Below, piece after piece: positions 43,338 through 51,546 of a stretch of DNA of 64,000 bases. A program made the translations under genes and the position numbers. The DNA is from JALHFZ01 sp963674625 (lineage in GTDB: Bacteria; Synergistota; Synergistia; Synergistales; Aminobacteriaceae). The notes beneath the pieces are model-generated. The model did no database searches and was not told the DNA's origin. It saw only the letters and a list, made by a program, of their open reading frames with translations. Location: contig CAXXXO010000004.1 of assembly GCA_963674625.2 (NCBI GenBank), positions 62,001 through 126,000 of the forward strand, given 5' to 3'. Within the stretch, counting starts at the first letter, position 1; the number at the start of each line of letters is the position of its first letter.

Positions 43338-44669
43338 TCAGTCCAGCATGGAAAGTATTTTTCCCGAGAGACACCAGTTGTCCCCCCGGATTATTTCTAC
43401 CGAGGCGGTCCGCCCGAGAAGGTCGTCAGCCCCTTGCACGAGAACCACCTTGTCGGCGGGGGTTCTCCCCTGGAGAAGCCCATTCCCCCGGGGGGCCCGG
43501 TCATCAAGCAGCACGGGGAAGACGCTGCCGGCGAGGGCCTGGTTGATTTCGGCCGCGATGGCCGACTGGAGACGGTTGACGAAGTTCAGCCGCTCCATTT
43601 TGATCTCCCCGGGAATCTGGTCTTTCCGCTCGGCGGCAGCCGTTCCCCTGCGGGGGGAATAGGCGGCGGTGTGAACGAGGTCGAAGCGGAATTCCTTCAG
43701 CATTTCCACGGACCGGCTGAAGTCCTCCTCCGTCTCGCCGGGGTGGCCGACGATCAGGTCCGTGGTCAGCCCGAGTCCGGGAATGTTCTTTCTTAAAAGC
43801 TGCACGGCCGAACGGTACTGCTCCAGAGTGTACTTCCTGTTCATCAGGGCGAGCATCCGGTCGCTTCCCGACTGAATGGGAAGATTGACCGACGGGCAGA
43901 TCACGTCCTGCCGCTCCTTCATGATCTCAGCAATGTCGGGAGTGAAGTCCTGGGGATGGGAGGTGACGAAGCGCAGCCGCCCGACTCCGGTCTTTTCGGC
44001 GCACTCCCGAAGGAGGGACGAGAACGGAACCGGGGTGGGCAGGTCTTTTCCATAGCTGTTCACATTCTGCCCGAGGAGGGTGATCTCCCGGACTCCGTCC
44101 TTCACGAAGGCACGGATTTCGTCGAGAATATCCCCGGAGGGGCGGGAGACAAACCGCCCTCTCACGTAGGGAACGATGCAGTATGAGCAGAAATTGTCGC
44201 ATCCGTGGGCAATGGTCACGTAGGCTTTCCAGGGATTCCCCCTTGTGAGGGGAACCTCCCGGATATCATGAAAGGCCCTCGGGTCATCGTCGAGATGGAA
44301 GAAGGTTTTCCCCGGGCAGCTCATGAGAAGGTCGAGGCCCTCGGGGACGGAACCGATGTGCCGGGGCCCGGAGACGAAGCGCACCCAGGGGAAGCGGGAG
44401 GCCATGGCGGCCCCCACGTTCTGGGCGATGCATCCCGTCACGGCCGCAAAGGGTCTTCCCTCTTTCCCCCACCGGGGAGCGAAGCGGCCGAGATCGCTCC
44501 AGACCTTCTGCTCCGCCTTGTCGCGGATGCTGCACCCGTTCAGTATGACCACATCCGCCTCGTCCTCCGCCGCTTCGGTCCATCCCCGGGCGAGGAGGGC
44601 GGTTTTCATCTTGTCTCCGTCATAGACGTTCATCTGGCATCCATAGACTTTCAGGGCAAATCGATACAC
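43338..44669 (-). CDS. miaB: tRNA-2-methylthio-N6-dimethylallyladenosine synthase MiaB
   Basis: This radical SAM methylthiotransferase acts on A37 of tRNAs. The N-terminal UPF0004 domain binds one [4Fe-4S] cluster through three cysteines (VYGCQMNVYDG, ILNGCSIRDKAEQK, AAVTGCIAQ). The radical SAM CxxxCxxC is HGCDNFCSYCIVP, and a C-terminal TRAM domain ends the protein. The LNGCSIRDKAEQKV block resembles MiaB rather than MtaB or RimO. The GTG start follows GGGAGGTTTTCAC. It heads the long minus-strand operon. Confidence 0.94.
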   Translation of the reverse strand: MYRFALKVYGCQMNVYDGDKMKTALLARGWTEAAEDEADVVILNGCSIRDKAEQKVWSDLGRFAPRWGKEGRPFAAVTGCIAQNVGAAMASRFPWVRFVSGPRHIGSVPEGLDLLMSCPGKTFFHLDDDPRAFHDIREVPLTRGNPWKAYVTIAHGCDNFCSYCIVPYVRGRFVSRPSGDILDEIRAFVKDGVREITLLGQNVNSYGKDLPTPVPFSSLLRECAEKTGVGRLRFVTSHPQDFTPDIAEIMKERQDVICPSVNLPIQSGSDRMLALMNRKYTLEQYRSAVQLLRKNIPGLGLTTDLIVGHPGETEEDFSRSVEMLKEFRFDLVHTAAYSPRRGTAAAERKDQIPGEIKMERLNFVNRLQSAIAAEINQALAGSVFPVLLDDRAPRGNGLLQGRTPADKVVLVQGADDLLGRTASVEIIRGDNWCLSGKILSMLD

Positions 44670-44720
44670 GTGAAAACCTCCCGGCGAGAAAAGAACAAAG
44701 CCTTTCTCAGTCAAATAAAT

Positions 44721-44750
44721 ATTATACCCTTCCTTTGGAAGGTGAGACAA
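44721..44750 (-). promoter_or_regulatory. Promoter upstream of miaB
   Basis: The minus strand has TTGTCT, an 18-base spacer and a perfect TATAAT, about 50 bases before the miaB start codon. Confidence 0.6.
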
Positions 44751-44817
44751 GCTTCGCGGGACGAAGGGGAAAGATGGTGTAGAATAGAGAAAAATTCATC
44801 GGGGAGGATAAAGATTC

Positions 44818-45288
44818 ATGCGATCCCGCCATTTTGTTCTGCTGCCCCTTCTTCTTCTGATCCTCAGCTCTGCCGCTTCCGGGGCGCTCCTTCCGGAGCT
44901 CGCCGGTTTTCAGGCGGAAAAGGAGACGGTCTACCCGCTGAATTCCACCGCCGGTCCGGTAGGACAATGGACTCTGCGCACCTACCGGAGGGAGAACGGA
45001 AGCTTCCTGAAGGTGACCCTGCTGACCGGTTCCGGACCGGGATCCTTTACCCCCGGGGATATAAGGGGAAAGAAGGATGACCGTCCTCTCGGCTTCGGCT
45101 CGACCTACGAGATCCTCTCCCTCGGGGGAAGGAGGGCTGTTCTCGAGGAAATCCCCTCTCTCGGCACAGCCCTGGCTGTACCCCTGGAGAAGGAAGGCTC
45201 CCTGACTCTGGAGAGCCCCTCCCTGACCCGGGATGAGATGCTTTCAGCCGCCCTGGAACTTCTGGAGAAAATCAGCGGCGAGAAATAA
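44818..45288 (+). CDS. Exported protein of unknown function
   Basis: I do not recognise this 156-residue protein. A strong signal peptide (RSRHFVLLPLLLLILSSAASG) with a likely cleavage after the SAASGA region indicates export. No lipobox cysteine is present. The mature part is predominantly beta, with segments such as GQWTLRTYRRENGSFLKVTLL and a conserved-looking YEILSLGGRRAVLEEIP. The ATG follows GGGGAGGAT. It is a single-gene unit, divergent from miaB and closed by a strong terminator shared with rubredoxin. Confidence 0.7.
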   Translation: MRSRHFVLLPLLLLILSSAASGALLPELAGFQAEKETVYPLNSTAGPVGQWTLRTYRRENGSFLKVTLLTGSGPGSFTPGDIRGKKDDRPLGFGSTYEILSLGGRRAVLEEIPSLGTALAVPLEKEGSLTLESPSLTRDEMLSAALELLEKISGEK

Positions 45289-45310
45289 GGACCCTTCGGA
45301 ATGCATGCAT

Positions 45311-45359
45311 AAAAGAGAAGGAGCGGCGGACGGCAAAGTCCTTCGCTCCTTCTCTTTTT
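45311..45359. terminator. Bidirectional terminator between an exported protein gene and rubredoxin
   Basis: AAAAGAGAAGGAGCG pairs with CGCTCCTTCTCTTTT over 15 base pairs; U-runs occur on both strands and the flanking genes converge. Confidence 0.9.
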
Positions 45360-45375
45360 GAGATCTGTCCGCCCT

Positions 45376-45537
45376 CTATTCCTCGGGTTCGAACATATCC
45401 TTGCCCACGGCGCAGACGGGGCAAACCCAGTCGTCAGGGATATCCTCGAAGGCCGTTCCGGGAGCCACGCCAGAGTCAGGATCGCCCTCGGCGGGATCAT
45501 AGACATAACCGCACACTGTGCATACGTACTTCTTCAT
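45376..45537 (-). CDS. Rubredoxin
   Basis: A 53-residue one-iron electron carrier. Two CxxC loops bind the iron: YVCTVCGYVYDPAEGDPD and DDWVCPVCAVGKDMFEP. It functions in anaerobes in electron transfer, often for oxygen and peroxide detoxification. The ATG at MKKYVC follows GAAGGGGGAAATCTC; an upstream in-frame ATG would add 14 unrelated residues. It is monocistronic here, so its partner is not known. Confidence 0.97.
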   Translation of the reverse strand: MKKYVCTVCGYVYDPAEGDPDSGVAPGTAFEDIPDDWVCPVCAVGKDMFEPEE

Positions 45538-45633
45538 GAGATTTCCCCCTTCTGAGGTGGTCAGCCTTGTTTCTAACAAACATTATATCCGCCGCTTCGA
45601 AAAAGGCAACTCAAACTTTTTTCGGTAAGACCT

Positions 45634-46734
45634 TCAGAGAATTACCGTCTTCTGTCCCTTTCCTCCCGAGAGACAGACCGCTCCGCTTCCGGTGACCAGG
45701 TAGTCGTCCTCAATGCGCATACCTCCCCAGCCCTCGAGATAGATCCCGGGTTCGACGGTCACCACGTCACCCTCGGCGAGGATGTCCACGGACAGGGGGG
45801 AAAGCCTCGGAGCCTCGTGGACTTCAAGGCCCAGGCCGTGTCCGAGGCCGTGGGAGAAATGCTTTCCCCATCCGCCGTCAACGATGATTTTCCTGGCGAC
45901 GCCATCGACCTCAACCCCTGATGCACCGGGCCGGAGAGCCCGGGCTGCACGATGATGGGCCTCCAGGAGAAGACCTTCGATCTCCGCTCCTCTCTCCGAG
46001 AGAGGGCCGAAGGAGAAGTTCCGGGTCAGATCGGACATATACCCCTCCACAGTGGCGCCGAAATCCACTGTGACCATGTCCCCCCCGCGGAAGGGACGAT
46101 CTGTGGGGGAACCGTGCGGGAAGGCGCTCCGCTCCCCCGATGCGACGATAAACCCGCTCCTCTTCCACCCTCCTTCGGCACCCTTTTTGCGGAGGGTGTA
46201 TTCGAGGAGGGCGTTGAACTCCTTCTCCGTCATTCCCTCCCGGACGGACCCGAGAACCTCCTCGTAGGCTTCGAATGCAATGGTCCCTGCCCGGCGGATG
46301 AACTCCGCCTCGAGACCATCTTTTTTTCTCCGGAGGGACGGAAGAAGGGTTGAACAGTCCCTCCATTCCGGAAGGGCCGGTTTGACCGCGGAGAAGAGGT
46401 TGACGGAAAGCCTGTCTCCCTCGTAACCTCCGGTGAACCAGTTCCGGGACCGGAGCAGATCGCCCGTTTTTTCGGGGAGGGAGGCTCCGTCCTGGCTGAC
46501 GAGTTCGAAGGGTGATTCTCTTTTGGCCTGGAGAAGATACCTGCCGTCGGTCACAAGCCACGCTCCGTCCCGGGAGACCACCGCCGCGCCGCTGCTTCCC
46601 CGGAATCCGGTGAGCCAGGCCAGGGATTCACTGTTGTAGAGTTCCGTCACCATGAGGAAGAAGACGTCTGTGTTCTCCCGGTTCATCCTTTCCCGGAGGC
46701 GGGCAAGCCTGGCTTCGATATGAGGGAAAGTCAT
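45634..46734 (-). CDS. M24-family aminopeptidase P (Xaa-Pro aminopeptidase)
   Basis: This metallopeptidase of 366 residues removes N-terminal residues before proline. The N-terminal creatinase-like domain (LAWLTGFRGSSGAAVVSRDGAWLVTDGRY) precedes the pita-bread catalytic domain. The metal ligands lie in VDFGATVEGYMSDLTRNF (both aspartates), GHGLGLEVHEAPRLS (His), VTVEPGIYLEG (Glu) and IEDDYLVTGSG (Glu). The ATG follows GGAAAGGAAAAACC and overlaps the preceding gene stop by four bases. In a peptide-fermenting organism it would help complete peptide breakdown. Confidence 0.93.
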   Translation of the reverse strand: MTFPHIEARLARLRERMNRENTDVFFLMVTELYNSESLAWLTGFRGSSGAAVVSRDGAWLVTDGRYLLQAKRESPFELVSQDGASLPEKTGDLLRSRNWFTGGYEGDRLSVNLFSAVKPALPEWRDCSTLLPSLRRKKDGLEAEFIRRAGTIAFEAYEEVLGSVREGMTEKEFNALLEYTLRKKGAEGGWKRSGFIVASGERSAFPHGSPTDRPFRGGDMVTVDFGATVEGYMSDLTRNFSFGPLSERGAEIEGLLLEAHHRAARALRPGASGVEVDGVARKIIVDGGWGKHFSHGLGHGLGLEVHEAPRLSPLSVDILAEGDVVTVEPGIYLEGWGGMRIEDDYLVTGSGAVCLSGGKGQKTVIL

Positions 46735-47714
46735 GGTTTTTCCTTTCCGGGGCGGGAAAGCAACCCCCACAATTCCTCGGTGATGTCCTCGGGACAATTT
46801 CCGGCTCCTTCCGTCATCCTGCCCGCTATGACCCCATGGATCCCCTGCTTCCGAAGTCGCTTCAGTGCCTCCTCTTCCCTTTCGGGAGGAATGACCGCCA
46901 GAAGCATCCCCGAGGAGATGAGATGAAGGGGGTCGAACTTGAGGGACCGGGAGGCCCTGACCGTCAGGGGGGAGAGAGGGATTTTCCCGAACTCGAGTTC
47001 CGCCGAGAGTCCGCTGAGACGCATGATCTCCGTGAGAGCTCCGATGACTCCCCCCTCTGTCGGGTCGTGGAGAAATCGGGCGAGATCCCGGAGGCATCGG
47101 GCCTCGGGAAGAACGGAAATACGGTCGAGCCATCCTTTCGCCTCCGCGACGCCGTAAGCGCCGAGCACCGGCAGCAGCAGGTCCGCCCTGTCGGAGGCGA
47201 GAATCGCCATCCCCTCGAGGCCGGCGTGCTTCGTGAAGAGCAGAAGATCTCCGGGGCGGATGTCCGTCGCCCTGTGGATATAGGAAGTCGGCCCCATCAT
47301 CGTCCCTACGAGAACAGGCTGGGCGTACTTCGAAGTCAGTTCCGTGTGCCCTCCGACCACGGCCGCCCCAAGGGAGAGACATGCTTCGTGGATCTCCTCC
47401 ATGATGGTCTCGACGCCGGCGATGCCTTGGGAAGACGGGACGAGAAGGGTTGCGATAAAAAAAGACGGTTCTCCTCCTTTGCAGGCGATGTCGTTGGCGT
47501 TGATATGGACGAGAAACCGTCCCGCCCCGGCAGTTGCTCCCACGATCGGGTCCGAGGCCACCGCCACATACTGCCCTTCAGGCCACCGGATGAGGGCGGC
47601 GTCCTCCCCTATTCCTGGGCCGATGATCACCTCCGGACGACGAGTTCCGCAGCAGCGGAAGACACTTCCCTCGAGCACTCCGGGCGGGAGCTTCCCTTCG
47701 AAAAATTCTTTCAT
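46731..47714 (-). CDS. AIR synthase/PurM-fold protein (HypE/ThiL-like), function unknown
   Basis: This 327-residue ATP-binding protein belongs to the AIR synthase superfamily. The N-terminal GPGIGEDAALIRWPEGQYVAVASDP and HINANDIACKGGEPSFF blocks, GAAVVGGHTELT, and the C-terminal LHDPTEGGVIGALTEIM resemble HypE and ThiL. It lacks the C-terminal cysteine tail that defines HypE, and a separate hypE is found elsewhere in the window. It lies in an operon with transketolase, queH and an M24 peptidase, so a role in hydrogenase maturation is not supported. The ATG follows GAGGTGACCGGA. Confidence 0.8.
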   Translation of the reverse strand: MKEFFEGKLPPGVLEGSVFRCCGTRRPEVIIGPGIGEDAALIRWPEGQYVAVASDPIVGATAGAGRFLVHINANDIACKGGEPSFFIATLLVPSSQGIAGVETIMEEIHEACLSLGAAVVGGHTELTSKYAQPVLVGTMMGPTSYIHRATDIRPGDLLLFTKHAGLEGMAILASDRADLLLPVLGAYGVAEAKGWLDRISVLPEARCLRDLARFLHDPTEGGVIGALTEIMRLSGLSAELEFGKIPLSPLTVRASRSLKFDPLHLISSGMLLAVIPPEREEEALKRLRKQGIHGVIAGRMTEGAGNCPEDITEELWGLLSRPGKEKP

Positions 47715-47719
47715 TCCGG

Positions 47720-48265
47720 TCACCTCTTCACGCTGTATTCGCAGCCGCACCAGGTCTGGCGGTAGAGTCCGAGTTCCTTCGAGATCGCTGCAGAACGGAC
47801 AAAGCCCCCTTGTTTGCGGAATATCCGGGGCAGCCAGGTGAGGCGGTGCCTCTCGGCCGCCTCCGTCCCAAGAGCGTTGATCAGGGCGACATTCTTGTGG
47901 GGACTGATGGTCAGAGTGGTGCACAGAAAGGAAACTCCGTGGGAGGATGCAGCTTCCGCAGCCGCTTCGAGCTGCAGCCGGAAACAGAGTTCACATCGTC
48001 TCCCCCCCTCCGGTTCCCCGGCCAGAGGACGGGCCTTTTCGCTCCAGCAGACGCCTCCGGCGTTCTCCCGAATGAGAGGAATCTTCCGCAGACGAAGAAG
48101 GGTTGTCACGGCCTCGAAGCGCCGCCGCTCCTCCTCCTCCGGCCAGATGTTTTTCCCCCACCAGTAGGCCGTCACGTCAAATCCATCCCGAGCCAGCTCC
48201 TCCAGCGGGACAGTGGCGTCGGGGGCGCAGCATACGTGGAGGAGCAGTTTTTTTTCGCCCGCCAC
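47720..48265 (-). CDS. queH: Epoxyqueuosine reductase QueH
   Basis: QueH performs the last step of queuosine synthesis, reducing epoxyqueuosine in tRNA, as the non-cobalamin alternative to QueG. The family cysteines that hold a [4Fe-4S] cluster and neighbouring metal are visible in LLLHVCCAPDAT, RRCELCFRLQLE and WCGCEYS. TTLTISPHKN and FRKQGGFVRSAAISKELGLYRQ are QueH signatures. At 181 residues it is complete. It begins six bases after the transketolase stop and ends five bases before the AIR synthase-like start. Confidence 0.93.
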   Translation of the reverse strand: MAGEKKLLLHVCCAPDATVPLEELARDGFDVTAYWWGKNIWPEEEERRRFEAVTTLLRLRKIPLIRENAGGVCWSEKARPLAGEPEGGRRCELCFRLQLEAAAEAASSHGVSFLCTTLTISPHKNVALINALGTEAAERHRLTWLPRIFRKQGGFVRSAAISKELGLYRQTWCGCEYSVKR

Positions 48266-48271
48266 AGCGGC

Positions 48272-50215
48272 CTACTTCTCCGGAAGCTCCAGGAAAGCCT
48301 CGGCGAGAGAGGCTCCGTCGAGCCCCATGGAGGCGATGACGTCGCCGGAACAACCCGATTCACCGAACCTTGTCACTCCAAGGATGCGGAAGGGAACCGA
48401 CAGCCCGAGCTCCGTCATCCGGGCCGCGAGGATGGACCCCATTCCGCTTGCGGCGGCGTGGTCTTCGCAGGTGAGGATCCGTCCCCTTCCGGCTGCGGCC
48501 CGAAGGGCGTCATCGTCGGGATGAAGGGGGCTGGAGACGGAATAGAGGGCCGGGGATATCCCCTTCTTCCCAAGGATTTCCAGGGCTTCGAGGGCCCTTC
48601 CGGTCATCGCGCCGAGGGCAAAAACCGCTCCGTCCTTTCCCTCTCTCACGAGGGTCGCCCTGCCGTACCGGAAGGGAGTCCCTCCGCCGAAGAGGGGTTT
48701 CCCTTCCCGGTCCTCGAGAACGTCGAGCTTGCTCCGGCCCATGGCGATGCAGATGCACCCGCTTTCACCGAGGGCCCACCGGGTTGCCCGGTCGGTCTCG
48801 TTGGGATCGGCGGGGACCACGAGGCGCCACCCGAAGGTATTCCGAAGCAGGCCGACGTAGTCGATGGCCTGGTGGGTCATTCCGTCCTCCCCCACATCGA
48901 GCCCCACGTGGGTGAGGACCGTCTTGAGGTTTGCGGAGTTGATGTCGTTGAGACGCTGCTGGTTGTAGACCTCCGACAGGCCGAAAACGCCGAAATCGGC
49001 CCAGAGGGACACCACTCCCGCAGTGGAGGCCGCACCCGCGACCGTGGCCGTGGCGTGCTCCTGAATTCCCGCCTGGATGAACCAGCCGGGACATTTCTTG
49101 GCGAAATCGCCGGTCTTCACGGAGGAGGCCAGATCGCAGTCGAAGACGAGGAGGGGCGCGACTCCCGTCCGTCCGCAGTTCCCGCTCCCAACGTCTGCCA
49201 GGGCGGTGCCAAAGGCGGAGCGGTTGTCCGTCTTTTTATCGCTGTTGCTGTAGGTTCGTGGAGTCCCTGTGGACAGGCCGCCCGAAGAGGGCCTGATTTC
49301 CCGTCCTGACGGGGCGGGGGATTTTCGTAGCTCCAGAGCTTTTTCCAGCATGGCAGGATCTCCGCCGAGTTCCTTCATGGCCTGGATGTACAGTTCTTTG
49401 CCGGGGGCCTTGCCGTGATATTCAGAGGTGTTTTCCATGAATGAAACGCCCTTGCCCATGACTGTGCGGCAGAGGATCACCGTGGGGACATCATCCTTCA
49501 CTGCTCCACAGAGAACACCGTAGAGATCCCGGAAGGAGTGGCCGTCGCATTCGAGAACCTTCCACCCGTCGGCCTTCCAGAGAGCCGGTATGTTCGCCGG
49601 CATGACGGAATCGAGGGTTCCCGAGATCTGGATGTTGTTCCAATCCACGAGGACGGTGAGGTTCGACAATCTCTCCTTTGCGGCGATCCTGCGGGCCTCG
49701 GCGCTCTGCCCCTTGGTCTGTCCTCCGTCCCCCATGAGGACGTAGGTCCGCTTTCCGTTCTTCCGGGCTCTCTGGGCGAGGGCGAATCCCACTCCGGCGG
49801 AGAGCCCCTGGCCGAGATTTCCGCTTCCCCAGTCAATTCCGGGCACAGCCCGTTCCACGTGCCCCTGGAAGGGAGACCCGCACTGGCGGAAGTGGGCGAC
49901 CGCGTCCCATGGATCGAAAAATCCCCAGGCGGCAAGGGAGGCATAGGCCCCGGGGGAGGTATGGCCGTGGCTTATGGCGACGTAGTCCCTGTCGATCTCG
50001 GAACAGTTCCCCGGGGTGAGGTCGGCGACGCCGTAGACGGTGAGATACATCTCCATGCTCGAAAAGGATCCCGCAGGGTGTCCGCTGTCCGCTGCGGTGA
50101 CCATGGTCAGAACGTTTCTCCGGCATTCGGCGGCCGCGTTTTCGAGCTGCCGCACCATGGAATCCGTAAGGGATTCCACGGGAAAATCAGTCATTTCGGG
50201 AAGCGAACGGTTCAA
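48272..50215 (-). CDS. Transketolase
   Basis: This thiamine diphosphate enzyme of the non-oxidative pentose phosphate pathway has 647 residues in a single chain. The thiamine-binding motif GDGGQTKGQ, followed by LVDWNNIQISG, and the catalytic histidine region ADSGHPAGSFSSMEMY lie in the N-terminal half. WFIQAGIQEHATATVAGAASTAGVVS carries the conserved glutamate in the pyrimidine domain, and a C-terminal transketolase domain completes it. The middle linker (about 300-335, rich in Ser/Pro/Arg) is not conserved. The first gene of a four-gene minus-strand operon. Confidence 0.9.
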   Translation of the reverse strand: MNRSLPEMTDFPVESLTDSMVRQLENAAAECRRNVLTMVTAADSGHPAGSFSSMEMYLTVYGVADLTPGNCSEIDRDYVAISHGHTSPGAYASLAAWGFFDPWDAVAHFRQCGSPFQGHVERAVPGIDWGSGNLGQGLSAGVGFALAQRARKNGKRTYVLMGDGGQTKGQSAEARRIAAKERLSNLTVLVDWNNIQISGTLDSVMPANIPALWKADGWKVLECDGHSFRDLYGVLCGAVKDDVPTVILCRTVMGKGVSFMENTSEYHGKAPGKELYIQAMKELGGDPAMLEKALELRKSPAPSGREIRPSSGGLSTGTPRTYSNSDKKTDNRSAFGTALADVGSGNCGRTGVAPLLVFDCDLASSVKTGDFAKKCPGWFIQAGIQEHATATVAGAASTAGVVSLWADFGVFGLSEVYNQQRLNDINSANLKTVLTHVGLDVGEDGMTHQAIDYVGLLRNTFGWRLVVPADPNETDRATRWALGESGCICIAMGRSKLDVLEDREGKPLFGGGTPFRYGRATLVREGKDGAVFALGAMTGRALEALEILGKKGISPALYSVSSPLHPDDDALRAAAGRGRILTCEDHAAASGMGSILAARMTELGLSVPFRILGVTRFGESGCSGDVIASMGLDGASLAEAFLELPEK

Positions 50216-50279
50216 GAAAAGCCCTCCTTTTGAAATACACTGCCTTCAATTATACCTTCGGAACGGGAAAAGAGAAGAC

Positions 50280-50317
50280 AAAGCCCTGTCTGCTCCCAGG
50301 ACGGGACCCGGGGCTTT
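50280..50317 (-). terminator. Weak terminator-like hairpin between alr and transketolase
   Basis: AAAGCCC pairs with GGGCTTT around a GC-rich loop; the minus strand continues TGTCTTCTCTTTTC, only partly U-rich. Confidence 0.45.
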
Positions 50318-50342
50318 TGCAAAAAAGGGGGCGGAAATCCTC

Positions 50343-51455
50343 TCAGGATATATAGACCCGGGGAACCCGCTTCAGAAACATGATGGGAACTTCGTAATTC
50401 AGGGTATTCCGAAGGGCGCCGACCTCCTCGGGGGTGATGACTTCATCCCCCTGCCGTCCCAGGAGAACCACCTCGTCCCCTGTTTTCACATCCATCCCCG
50501 TGACGTTCACCATGGTCTGGTCCATACAGATATTGCCGCTGTGGGGGACTCTTTTTCCTCCGATGAGGACGTCAAGCTTCATTGAAAGAGCCCGGGAGTA
50601 GCCGTCTGCATATCCCACAGGGAGAACGGCGATGCGCTCGGTTCCCCGGGTCATGTAGCGGAGGCCGTAGCCTACGCCGCTTCCGGCGGGCAGGTCCTTC
50701 ACGAAGGCGATTTCGGTCTTCACCTCGAAGGTGGGATCCAGCCGGATGGGCCTCGGGCACTCCTGAGAGGGCCACATGCCGTATAGTATGATCCCGGGGC
50801 GGACACCGTCGAGATACTTGTCGGGGCAGGCGAGGATCCCCGCGCTGTTGCAGGCGTGGCGGAGAGGGATGGAAATCCCCTTCTTTTCGGCTGCCTCGAG
50901 GGATCGGGTCAGCCCGTCGAACTGATGGGCCGTATATTCGAGCCTCGCCTCGTCGGCCACGGCGAAATGGGTGAACATCCCCTCCATGGCGATGCCGGGC
51001 AGAAGGGAGAGTTCGTCGAGGACGGCGGGAATGTCCCGGGGGAGAAAACCGATTCGCCCCATCCCCGTATCCACCTTCACATGCACCTTCGCCCTTTTCC
51101 CGGCCCTCACCGCCTCGGCGCTCAGCGCCCGGGCGAAGGCGAGATCGGTGACTGTCGGGGTTATGCCCTGCAGTACATACTCCCGGGCGGAGCGCTCGGG
51201 AGAGGGGCCGAGGACGAGGACGGGGGCTGTGATTCCTCCGGCCCGAAGCTCGAAGGCTTCGTCGGGAATCGCCACAGCGAAGCGCCGGCATCCTCCCTCG
51301 AGAAGGGCGGAGGCTACCGGAACGGCCCCGTGGCCGTAGGCATCCGCCTTCACCACGGCAAAAATTTCGGGATTCGGGCCGATGAATTTTCGGATGGCCT
51401 GAAAATTCGAGACGATATTCTTGAGGCTGACTTCCATTCGGGTGGCACGGTGCAT
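50343..51455 (-). CDS. alr: Alanine racemase
   Basis: This PLP enzyme interconverts L- and D-alanine for cell-wall synthesis or D-alanine use. The PLP lysine is in EIFAVVKADAYGHGAVPVA. The second catalytic tyrosine region is VGYGLRYMTRGTERIAVLPVGYADGYSR, and the C-terminal NICMDQTMVNVTG is typical. At 370 residues it is full length. I prefer the ATG at MHRATRMEVSL, which has GGAAGGGAG upstream; a GTG nine codons earlier lacks one. It lies directly downstream of the AGCS symporter. The island racemase is a different family branch. Confidence 0.95.
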   Translation of the reverse strand: MHRATRMEVSLKNIVSNFQAIRKFIGPNPEIFAVVKADAYGHGAVPVASALLEGGCRRFAVAIPDEAFELRAGGITAPVLVLGPSPERSAREYVLQGITPTVTDLAFARALSAEAVRAGKRAKVHVKVDTGMGRIGFLPRDIPAVLDELSLLPGIAMEGMFTHFAVADEARLEYTAHQFDGLTRSLEAAEKKGISIPLRHACNSAGILACPDKYLDGVRPGIILYGMWPSQECPRPIRLDPTFEVKTEIAFVKDLPAGSGVGYGLRYMTRGTERIAVLPVGYADGYSRALSMKLDVLIGGKRVPHSGNICMDQTMVNVTGMDVKTGDEVVLLGRQGDEVITPEEVGALRNTLNYEVPIMFLKRVPRVYIS

Positions 51456-51485
51456 AATGAGATATCTCCCTTCCTGATTCACGAA

Positions 51486-51510
51486 GAAGGGGCGGAATCT
51501 CCGCCCCTTC
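51486..51510 (-). terminator. Hairpin after the AGCS symporter gene
   Basis: GAAGGGGCGGA pairs perfectly with TCCGCCCCTTC over 11 base pairs and a three-base loop; UUCUUCG follows on the minus strand. Confidence 0.65.
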
Positions 51511-51546
51511 CCTGATTTTCACCCGTGAAGCAAACTGCCGCTGCTC

